From: Membranipora membranacea
Lineage: Eukaryota; Bryozoa; Gymnolaemata; Cheilostomatida; Membraniporidae
Length of the DNA: 64,000 nucleotides
Reading direction: 5' to 3'
NCBI GenBank assembly: GCA_914767715.1
Contig: OU612073.1
Coordinates: 11,408,001 to 11,472,000 of the forward strand
Position numbers and translations under genes: made by a program. Position 1 is the stretch's first letter, and each line of letters begins with the position of its first letter. Under the pieces are notes generated by a model. It saw only the letters and a list, made by a program, of their open reading frames with translations. It was not told where the DNA came from and made no database searches. Shown here one piece after another: positions 36,801-46,313 of this stretch.

Positions 36801-39676
36801 TTCAACCCCGACACGACAGCCTGCCCAGGCTAGATTATTGTTATTGTGACCAACTATTTATACTAGGTATAGGAACTATTTCCGTTGTCAACAACTTTGG
36901 CAAATGATACATCTTAATCTCAATGTTGTGGAAAGTAAATCTGCACTTGGTGTGCCAAAATAATAATTACTATTATTTATCAAAGGTTTTAGTCAACTGC
37001 TGCCTGGTCAATGTATCGCTTCCTTGAATGACTACATACTACGTTCAATGTCTTGTTTGTGTCTTGCTGATATAACCAAGATGATTCAATCAAGAATCCA
37101 CTGATTATAAGACCATTAACCAAACTGGTGTTTTTCTTCGTCCAGTTGAATCCAGCTAGGGTCTTGCCTGACATTGCCTGCATTACTTCATTTTCACCAA
37201 TATTTTTTCAAATATTTCCGAAGGTATTGAATTAAAAATGTGTGTTGTTGAAGTGGGATAAGAACCCACTGTCTAGTCACTACACACATAACTGATGTTT
37301 TTGATGCTGACTATCAACCCATCTTTACAGGGAAGCTCTGCATCACTAAACTGACTGCCAGAGATAGCTATTGTTTAACAATCAGAATACTTCTATTCTA
37401 GTGCCTTCACTGCTTTGCAAATGAGACCTATCGAATAAAGATCATGTGTATCCTCTTTGAGCTGCCACCGACTGAATCCATAAAACAATATCACCATTTA
37501 TGAAGCATTTTTACCTTGAATCATCGTTGTGTGCTTTGTCTATATTAGAAATGGGCAGATCTAGCTCACACTTGTAGGCACAAGTAAGGGGCCTGCCATT
37601 CAGCATCCTGCTTATATTGCTACAGGTCATTAGAAAGCTAAGCATATGCAAAAGGATTGCAGCTGCTATCAATATTGTTTCCATATCCAACACTATTATC
37701 ATGTAGCGGTAGACTGTCACTTTCCAGTGTGGGAAGTTTCTTCCCTCTTATATATTTTCATTCAACAGGATTTCAGGCGTGTTGTATCTATTATTAGTTT
37801 GCAAAGTACGCAACATGTTATATAGATTGTCAGTGGCATAACATCCATGATTTGCAGCAAAACTTTGAATTTTGCATGCTGTGATTCCAAATTGCCATTA
37901 CCTTTATTAATTTCTGCATAACCATCAAACTTTCAGTCTTCAAATAAAAACTTCCCATCATTTAGTGCCTTATCATGAGATATTCTACATTCTTGCTTTA
38001 TTACTCAGGGTGGCCTTTCATTATAACATAATGGTGTGATGTGGTTGGTTTGTTTCAGGAAATAGTAATTGTTATCAGTGGTAAACAGACTACTTTACAA
38101 AACAGACTACTACAGTGGTAAACTAAGCATCACCTAAGTAGCTCATTTTGTGGGACGAGATTATCACTTTCAACCAGTCCATATACCAATACTCATAAAC
38201 ATCAAAAAATGCAATCATATGACCATGCTAGATCTTATTGACAATATTCACTGTTATACAGGTTCTCTCAGGATGATGAGAACAGAAGAGGAGGTCCGGG
38301 AGACGCTAGAGGAGCACACCAGCAGCAGGATATGAGAGGTCCTCGTCCTCAGTTTGACCACCGAGGGCCACCACCAGGCTGGAGAGGCAGCCGACCACCG
38401 TTCAATCCCAGAGGACCTCCACCTAGAGGATGGAATCCAAGAGAACAGGGTCCCCGTTAGTATTTGACCGATAGATCATACTTCTTATGAAGATTAAAAA
38501 ACTCCTCGCATTTTTGTTTTACAAGCCTTAGCCAAAGTACAAGGGGTTTTGATATTTGGCGTGCTGGCAGCCACATAAAAAACATATTTGAGGCCCATAT
38601 CTGTACCGAAAAATCGGGATCGCAAATAGTCCAATAATATTATTTTACTCACGCTCAGCTCAGGCGAGAATTATAACTGCATTTCAGCCTGTGGCAGGCT
38701 CTCACTGCTTGATGAGAACCAGGTATAGGCTGGGTGTAGATATTTGTTTACCCCAACATGTTAAATAAAATTCTTATTTCTTCTGTTCACAGGACCGGGA
38801 TTTAGCCCTAGAGGTATGGGCCAAAGACCTCGCTTCCCATTCAGAGGCGAACAGGATATGGATTTCGATCAGTCTAGAGGTCGAGACCGTGACTTTGACA
38901 GAGGCAGTCGTGACCAGGATAGAGGCCGAGACTCTGATAGAGGCAGAGATCAGGATCGCCGTGGTAGGCCCTCCTACGATTCGGATCGTCGATCGCGAGA
39001 CGATGACAGGTCCCGTGATGATCGATCTAGGCGAGATGACCGTGGTGAGAACAGGTCACGCGGCCGTGAGCAAGAAAATCAAAAACCAGCTCAACATAAT
39101 GGAAATGAGGATGAGCGCAAAGCTAAGAGATCTCGCTGGTCTAATGACCCTGAATCAACATCATCGTCCGGACTGGATGATGCTAGTAAGAAACTTGCTA
39201 AGAATACTGCCCTGGAAATTGCTGCGAAATTTGCAAACTTAGCTCAGGTGCCAGAAAATGAAGCTGCGGTATCTGCACCGAGTATAGATAAACCTCTCGA
39301 GGAGGCTGCAAAAACCCAGGAGGAAACTCCACAGGAACCAGAAAAGCCAGTTGTGGATATAACTAAAGCGGACACAGCTGACATAGCAACGAATGTACTC
39401 GGTCAGCTCGATGATGACGATTATGATGACGAAGATGATGCACCAGCACCAATTAAACCCCCACAACCAGTTGAAAACAAACCTGATCTGGTCACTAAAG
39501 AAGCAATAACTGAAGCCATAGTAGAGCCCATCCCAACTACCAATGACATAAACACAAATGGCTCAATAGACACAAGTGAACCTATAAAATCAGTAACTGA
39601 AATAACCAGTGAAGTAGCAAATGACAAACCGAATTCAGAGTTATCGGCTCCCATACAGGGGGAGGAAAACTCATAA
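21328..39676 (+). CDS. SCAF8: SR-related CTD-associated factor (SCAF4/SCAF8 homologue)
   Basis: Twenty-two exons join in phase to 1424 residues: 21328-21357, 22284-22412, 22787-22948, 23276-23393, 23996-24144, 24570-24758, 25230-25327, 26017-26140, 26471-26631, 27348-27637, 27929-28029, 28765-28878, 29230-29461, 29662-29967, 30638-30801, 31274-31654, 32210-32449, 32897-32938, 33632-33673, 35243-35367, 38262-38455, 38793-39676. Residues 1-140 form the CTD-interacting domain ([50 protein letters not shown]). An Arg/Ser/Glu-rich block (about 390-480) precedes the RRM (488-562; RNP2 LWLGHL, RNP1 RGCAYITM) and the family motif [15 protein letters not shown] long Pro/Gly/Gln/Met region and an Arg/Asp-rich and acidic tail follow. 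The protein binds phosphorylated RNA polymerase II CTD and controls termination and poly(A) site choice in the nucleus. It is probably the single pre-duplication orthologue of vertebrate SCAF4 and SCAF8. The two 42-nt exons are the least certain. Confidence 0.95.
21678..21850. repeat. (TA)n tract flanked by inverted repeats (cruciform-prone)
   Basis: Alternating TA runs at about 21680-21700 and 21758-21808 are bracketed by AACCTTCTCTCACA on the left and its complement TGTGAGAGAAGGTT on the right, inside SCAF intron 1. Outside that, AAGCCAGTGAAC occurs twice on the left, with an inverted relative (CCTACTGGCTT) on the right. It may be a TA-targeting MITE whose centre expanded. Confidence 0.6.
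27085..27156 (+). repeat. Two tandem 36-bp units
   Basis: Two near-identical 36-base copies contain CATAATGTATCATCAACGGG and end in AATGTAGTA, preceded by a partial unit (GTATCAACAGGCTAATAT). It lies in SCAF intron 9. Confidence 0.75.
30215..30543. mobile_element. TTAA-flanked MITE, 329 bp
   Basis: Flanked by TTAA at 30211-30214 and 30544-30547. The termini AGGGTCAGTCCTATTAG and, inverted, AGCGACAGTCCTACTAG match at 14 of 17 positions. The centre carries a second inverted repeat (GGATCATAGTGGATCAT against ATGATCCACTATGATCC). The TTAA duplication again points to a piggyBac-type transposase acting in trans. It lies in SCAF intron 14. Confidence 0.8.
31471..31600 (+). repeat. In-frame 21-bp coding minisatellite (GGLPGQP)
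   Basis: Within SCAF exon 16 a 21-base unit encoding GGLPGQP is repeated about four to five times, with flanking degenerate units ([24 protein letters not shown]). Glycine at every third position in part of the run looks collagen-like, but the tract is short and lies in a nuclear protein, so no collagen function is implied. Confidence 0.85.
33304..33402 (+). repeat. ~99-nt intronic hairpin
   Basis: Outer stem CTAGATCAAGTT (33304-33315) pairs with AACTTGGTCTAG (33391-33402), and TGCCTGCATT (33325-33334) pairs with AATGCAGGCA (33372-33381). AGTTGCTCC (33337-33345) pairs with GGAGCAACT (33360-33368), leaving a 14-nt loop. The structure has pre-miRNA dimensions but could equally be a small MITE. 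It lies in SCAF intron 18. Confidence 0.6.
34380..34698. mobile_element. MITE with TTA target duplication (Harbinger-like), 319 bp
   Basis: The ends are inverted: GGCCACACCAAATT, then GTCTTGATCTAGAT, matching the reverse complement of ATCTAGATCAAGAC...GGTGTGGCT. TTA flanks both sides (34377-34379 and 34699-34701). A 3-bp T(A/T)A duplication is typical of PIF/Harbinger elements. The interior has three imperfect units around GGAGG.TGGAGG.AATT.ATTTTAT. No open frame. It lies in SCAF intron 19. Confidence 0.7.
36304..36831. repeat. Long terminal-inverted-repeat element, ~528 bp
   Basis: The left end AGCCTGGGCAGG is the exact reverse complement of the right end CCTGCCCAGGCT. A second matched block (GGGGAGGGGGGACAGCCTGGG) is found inverted at 36771-36797. 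Target duplication is not resolved, with TA on the left and TA overlapping the right end. It lies in SCAF intron 20. No coding sequence inside. Confidence 0.7.
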
Positions 39677-39843
39677 AGACGACAATGAACTGTAGCATAA
39701 GGATATTTAGATAGAGATGAATTAAATTCATGTACAAATTCGGTGTATATAACCCTCTATTTCATAAATGATGAAATCTAGCTCAATACTGTAATTAGTG
39801 TACAATCCTGCAATGTAAAGTGTACAGTCCCGAAATTTCTGTA

Positions 39844-39849
39844 AATAAA
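39844..39849 (+). terminator. Poly(A) signal AATAAA of SCAF
   Basis: The first AATAAA after the SCAF stop, about 170 bases downstream, followed by a T/G-rich stretch. It is the likely 3' end. Alternative signals lie further on, for example near 41008. Confidence 0.6.
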
Positions 39850-41875
39850 GAAACATATTTTGTGCAACACCACTAAATTTCTTGAATAGCTCATGCATAG
39901 ATTCAGAAATCCAGGTATGTTTCTTAAATTTGCTTTAAGTTTCTGGGATACATATGTACATGCAGCTGGATAGGCCTGTTATTGAGAAAGCAAGCTCACT
40001 GAACACTAGTAGACAAAATCATCTGAATCATCACAAGGAAACACCAGACGCACAGCAGCCGACATCGACATTCTACCATCAGACTAGTATGGTCAAGTTG
40101 TGAGGATCACAGCTTCAACTAAACCAGAAGGACAAATAGGCCAGGACTCAATTAGGTTCTGGTCTGAGGTTTGTACGCTGAAAATATCTGTTGTTTACCA
40201 TCAGTGTCTGAGCCCATATTGACGCAGCTTGACGTCACTGCAAGTACGCTGCAAGAGCACTCAATACCCATGTTATGTGTTGCATGACTGAGTTGGTCAC
40301 GGACATTGCCATTTCATCAGCAAAACTAGGATCATTGCTCGCCAATCAACAGGAAGAAAAATCACCGCTCCGTTATTTATACAGCACAGATTTATTTTTG
40401 TAATGAGGTTGCTGTTACATAACAATACTACGACTCAATTTTGTATTGTACTGAGATATGACAGTATGTGATGTCTGTGCAGCAGCATGTCTTGTTCATT
40501 CACATAAGCAAAGGCAGTATTCATCTGGGTAACCAATATGCCAGCCGAATCCAGGAGAGTCGGTCACTGGATATCGGGGGACTGAAATCAAGGGTGTGTT
40601 AACAATGGCTTTGTTGCTTGCTTGCCAGAAAGCTTATATGTGGATATGACAATACATACTGCCGATGTTTGTGTGTTTTATGTATTTATGTAGACTAAGA
40701 CAACAACAATAGGATCATATCAAAGAGAAAGGATATATCCTTGCTCTGATCATATCTCAATAAGCTAGAATCTGTTTTGACTGATGTGTTGTTTTTTTGT
40801 ACCTCATATCCATGAATGGATCCTGGGTATATGTAGCCTTGATGTTGTGTACAGGTCCATGTGAATGCTAACTTTTATGGTTAAAAGGGATTATAACGTA
40901 ATTAAGCGATTTCTCTGCTGTAGAATTGAGATTTTTAGAAATGAAATTATTTTAACTAGAGGTACAATTTTCAATAATTACATTGCATGCTGTTGTCCGA
41001 TTGTGATAAATAAACGATGAGTTTTCCACAGCTGATATTATACTGCCAAATCTTTACAACTCAGGGTAAAGATAATATATTTATAATACCCCTACTCTGC
41101 GACTACAAAACAAATTATGGTAGGGTCTTTCCATCAGGCACTCAGTTTGCTTATGACTCATGAGTGATTAGCAACAAAAGTGCCTAAATAATCTGGAGAG
41201 AGTAATTGTCTTCCCATTGGCCATTCTTTGGTTGAGCAAGTTTACCTCCCTCTCTGAGAGGTGTATTACTGCTCTTGGAACAGTCAAACCAAGGTCTCAG
41301 CAAGTATGTGACGCTTGCAGTCAGGATATAATAATGCAGTGTGCTTTTAATGGGAGGAATATCAAAGAGGCGTTGACATACTCACATATAGTAAGGATCT
41401 TCACTCTGTGAAAGAATCATAAACGCCGTGTCTACCCTTGGCATGAGACCACCGTTTGGTATAAAAGGGGTAAACTCCATCAGCAAAATAGAAACAATAT
41501 CCTCAAAGATACTCAAATATTGTATCATAAAGCAACTTCACTACACATTTTGTGTTAATTCCCGTCAAGGAAATGTTCTATACATGTTAGGAATTGTAGC
41601 ATATGGATATTTAGTTATAGATGAATTAGCTTCATGTATACGATCCTCTTATCGTCAAACTGGTGGGGGAAGACTTTATCAGTAGATAAGTTGCAATACC
41701 ATGAAGCAAAACTTTCACAGTGTCTACACTGTATGTCATATGAATGAACTCAATTAAGATTGAAAACTTGTGCCTGCATTATAGTCACATTCAATTGACT
41801 AATTCTGTGACAAGCATATTTGAAAGTTTATATGGCCGTCGATAAGCAGTGGAGTAGAGCTTAGGTACGGACATG

Positions 41876-41881
41876 TTTATT
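41876..41881 (-). terminator. Poly(A) signal AATAAA of SOD1
   Basis: TTTATT on the plus strand (AATAAA on the transcript strand), about 235 bases past the SOD1 stop. It is the nearest canonical signal in the expected direction. Confidence 0.5.
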
Positions 41882-42112
41882 TTAGATAATCATAACACCG
41901 GTGTTACTGTACAATGATTTAGTATAAATGTTGTTTATGGTCTCGAGAAATAGAACTGAATATAGTAAGTACATAAAGTTAAAATGACTGGTCAAATGTC
42001 AATCTTAGCAATTAAAGTTTGATCATGTTAAAATTGCCAATGTCTCATGTAGCGCTGCAATGAATTAAAGTTTAGCAGCGCTACTTTTCTGCTGTGGATT
42101 AGCAGTATCTAG

Positions 42113-44801
42113 TCACTTGCAGATTCCAATGACTCCACATGCAAGTCTTGCCCCAGCGTTACCGGTTGTAGCGCTAAGCTCGTGACCTCCCTTACCAAGG
42201 TCATCTACATCAGCGTGGATAACCATGGTTCTACCAATGACTGAGAGTGGTCCTGTGAGGGTAACCTGCTTGTCTTTGATATCGATAGGTGCTTTTCCAT
42301 CATCACCAGCAGTCACATTTCCCAAATCTCCAACATGCCTGTAACAAAGCAGAGAGACCATTGATTGTAGATTGCTTGTTAGCACTGACAAGCAAAATCA
42401 TTGTGATTGACTTCTTAATAATTGCCTTTTTTTTGCTATTCATATTAAATAATGCTGATGTCACTCTATTACTGTGATTTAGTTACTCAAAGACAATATT
42501 TTTTCACATTCCCATGAGTTATTGTGGCAAACTCATTCTAGTTCTACTATAACTAAGGGTAGCATGTGCTACTACCATTGATATGTGGCTACTACTACTA
42601 CTACTACCATCAGTGGCTACTACTAAATGGACCATATGTCAATATTCACAAATACAAGAGTAATCATTTCAAGGCTCATTCCTTCATTGATATTTTACAG
42701 TTACTGTTAATAATCGGAATCTAACATCTACACAAGATTATGATAGCAAAGACATGACCTAGATTTCCTGCTTCCTCCTATCATATGCCAAGCACTGCCA
42801 AAAGCTGGTTGATCTATACCGATAGCTTGCGGCGCTTCTATTAGTGAATTTGTTTGATGACAATGCATCCTCAAAGTAGAAAGTACTTGGTTGTAGAGGT
42901 GTGCTGGCCAAGGGGCACATAACGAGTCCCTGATTCCTGAGATATCACTGATCTGTGTTTTCCATGCTTACCTGTTCTCATCGGTTGGTGCTCCATGAGT
43001 TTTACCATGTGGGTTGAAATGTGGCCCAGCACTAATGCATCCTACAATCAATCAAAAGCTCAATACAGGTAAATCATGTAAAAACCATCAAGTTACACTG
43101 TAGCATGTTGTCACAACCAGTGAGTTTTTTTTTTTAGCAATTTCACACCATCACATAGCAATTACATAATAGATTAACATACTGTCATTGAATCAAATTG
43201 GCTGATAATCTCATAGAGACTATTGTATTGTTATCTTTTGCCACAGCCAAAGTCTTTAAAACACACACTAACTATCTCTTTCGCATAACCGCACTGCGCA
43301 ATTTCGCCACTGTAATCATCACCGCTAACCAATCAATTCTCACTTTCATACTTGTTACTTAAAACTTACACCCATCGCAACGATTCCTCCTCTGCCTGAC
43401 ACAAATCTCTACTTGTTCATCATTAGCGTATCTACAGTACAACCTTTGCCACTACAACAATTCCTCTCAGGCAAATGACACTTTCCACCAGCAGGTGTGA
43501 ACGCCAAAGCGGCGATGCTAGCCAGTACCTTACCCATTGAAGTGTGAGGTACTGGCCAGGAATACACCACTCATATAAATAACTTTGCATGACTCAGCAG
43601 TGTCTAGCAGACCATCGCAAGCAGTGTAACTTGGCAAATAGCAGAGGTAAATCAAGGGATTAGTTGAACAGCTAACAGCAGGAATGCGCTCAAAATATAA
43701 CAGCTCATTATTTCACAGAGACAAGATCGGTGACCTAAATTCTTGAACAACATTCTTTCCTTACCATTGGTGTTGTCTCCAAATTCATGCACATGGAAGC
43801 CATGATCTCCCTTAGCCAGTCCAGTGATCTCACCAGTCAAATGGCAAGTATCTCCTTCCTAAAAAAATGAAGACATTCAAACAAAGCTATATCTAGTAAC
43901 AGTCTTTATTTAAGACGCTTTGAGATCGACCTATGGTAGTCAACTGTACAGGTTATTTGTTGTTGAACTCTTGATATCCACAACCAGAAATCATGTTGGT
44001 TGCAATATCAAATACTTCTATATATTGGGATACAGACAGTCTTTTTTCCATCATCCACAACAACAGTAACCAACTCATTGCAGACATAATTGAGGTTCCA
44101 TAGTAGTACTTCATTTTTACACTCAGAGGACGCAGCAATAAACATTCATTGGATACAGCAGCAGAAGGAAAACAATGAGTTGTCATCAATATCATTGATA
44201 AAGACAAAGAAACAAGTAGTCTGCTCTGATGTGATAATAGTGAAACAAGCAGATTATCAATTACTTAGTACTAGTGACAGTGAAGGGAGCTCTATATTCA
44301 CAGTAACTTCTTCATCTTACTTATAACCATTCATAAGCACAGTGCTAATTTTAGGAGTTGCTTGACAAATCAGCAGTGGTCACTCTAAACTTGGAACTCT
44401 GCCAATTGCAGATTGAGATAGATACAATACAAATACTAATAGTAATAGTCAGCGTCAACAAATAAAAAACCACCCATTCCATGTCTCTGCTCAGCTCATG
44501 GTGACCCTTCTCCAGTTATATTAATACCTCAGTGATATCTACACTACTGTTATTATTCTAATTGCTGAAATGTTAATGCCATTAAAATGTCTCAAACTTT
44601 GGTCTGGCTTGAAAAAAATGCATTGTCATAGGATAATAATGTAGAAGAATGTTCTTGTTGGGAGTGGAGTGAGTTGATTAGTTTTGTATATTATGCTCTA
44701 AGAATCAATGTGTCAAGTCAAACAAAAATTACCTGGACAAATGAGATAGTTCCAGTAACTTCTCCAGCACCTTTGAGAACGCATACAGCTTTGACAGACA
44801 T
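42113..44801 (-). CDS. SOD1: Cu/Zn superoxide dismutase, cytosolic
   Basis: Four exons on the minus strand, 44801-44733, 43858-43765, 43041-42972 and 42338-42113, join to 152 residues (human SOD1 is 154). It disproportionates superoxide to oxygen and hydrogen peroxide. Copper and zinc ligands are visible: His45, His47 ([11 protein letters not shown]), His62 (bridging), His70, His79, Asp82 and His119 ([11 protein letters not shown]). Cys56 ([11 protein letters not shown]) and Cys145 ([10 protein letters not shown]) form the intrasubunit disulfide, and Arg142 is the active-site arginine. There is no signal peptide ([13 protein letters not shown]), so it is the cytosolic type and not SOD3. The start is the only ATG in frame before VKAV. 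It is tail to tail with SCAF. Confidence 0.97.
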
Positions 44802-46313
44802 GTTTCCTTGGTGAGAAAGGGAAGAGTGATGAATGATCCTACCGGTTGCAATGAAAGTATCCAACTCGTGTAGTCTAAGATAGAAAATATAATCTGGTAA
44901 TAGCACTGCACCTCCATTATATTGCATGAGGTATGCGTGCATAAAGGTCAGGGTTTATATACACTTTTAGGAAGGAGGTCAGAAACCTTGTTATTGTTGA
45001 GATCTAGAATAATGCACAACTGAACAGATGATGACTATAACATATAGTTGAAAGACATCATTGGAATGTTGGAGAAGAAGAAAAAAACTTTGGACAACAA
45101 GGACAGGTAAACTGTTTTTAAAAACAGAAGTGAATGAAACATTTGTGTCCCTGGAGCTTGTGGGACATGGGAGTTCCTAGCCTCTCTTGAAAAGCTTGTC
45201 GAGACAGGCTTGTGTTTTCCATAAGTAGGAATCAACATTGTATTAGACCAAGGAGTAAAGACCCCTTGATTAGTTAGACATACCTCCCCTTCCAGTCCTC
45301 CTTCCTTACCTTGTTGTTGTTGTTGATGTTTGGTGACTACATACAATACATAATTTAATTTATAAATGTAACTCCTAATTAAATATTTAATATATGCATG
45401 CCAGCCTAGACCAAGGTGGAGGCAATGAACTGAAGGTTTAGCTCATTGGTGGAGGCGGATTTACCTCTGAACTTCATAATGAAACAGTTGTGACCCATTC
45501 ATAATCAAGTAACATTATTATATTAAATTAATTATAATGCTGAATATGATACATAACCCACAAGACAGATAGTTAAAAATTATTAGGTCCAATGAGGTAG
45601 ATCACCAAAGTACTCTTGCTGATGTTTGAATGCTGAAGTAAGCTTGTTTGCATACTTAGGCTAGGGCTTAGACCCAAGCGACAAACAAATCCATCTTACT
45701 TATTCCTCCACGTACATACATAGGACCCCTACCAGGAAATGGCTTAGTACATGACACAAAATGTATCTTCCTGCGGACTGCTGTTCACATCAGTCTACAT
45801 ACTAGTGAATCTGAGGATCCTTTTTCTAAATGTAACCACCCACTTAACTGGCATGTATGTGCCTGCACCATTTGGTATCTCCGATTCCAAATGAAATTGC
45901 GTACACGTAGAGTTCAGCCTGATGTTGCAACGTGAACATGGTATGCTACACTCACAAATTGTACTTCATATATAACGTAGTAGGATAAAAATTATTTGCT
46001 CCATTATTATATATATATTATTTAGACTTTATTTATTATATTTACGTTTAGCTGATTTAACAGTCAGCCACCATGAAATATAAGATTATCATCGGTTTAT
46101 ATGCTGATATTTGTCATGCAACTTGGAATGACTGCATTGCAATTTGCATGTGAAATGGAACACTGCACAACGCAACTTTTACGGACTGCACTCTCATCTT
46201 AATCACTGGGTAGATAGGTTGTTGACGCCCTTCTCTCAAATGTTCAAGGGACTGTAATACTTGAAATTTTATTTGTTACAGATGTTCCTTAAGTCTGATA
46301 AAGGAGAATCTAT
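44802..46313. other. Divergent spacer between SOD1 and WDR31
   Basis: 1.5 kb with the SOD1 promoter on the left and the WDR31 5' end on the right. It contains a short TTG microsatellite near 45310 and a hairpin around 45427-45454 (CAATGAACTGAAGG and TTTAGCTCATTGG) resembling the 38-bp insertion at 11393. A probable 5' splice acceptor lies at 46281 (TTACAG). No further gene. Confidence 0.55.

Larger units (their letters stand above)
39677..42112. other. Convergent spacer between SCAF and SOD1
   Basis: It holds the SCAF 3' UTR with a poly(A) signal at 39844-39849 and the SOD1 3' UTR with a signal at 41876-41881 (minus strand). A second copy of a SCAF 3' UTR segment lies at about 41596-41646. 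No extra gene is recognised. Confidence 0.6.

Noticed and set aside
38889-39654. Other long frames on both strands in the SCAF last exon
   Set aside because: Low-complexity Arg/Asp coding sequence opens shadow frames; only the frame continuing from exon 21 has family features and a proper stop.
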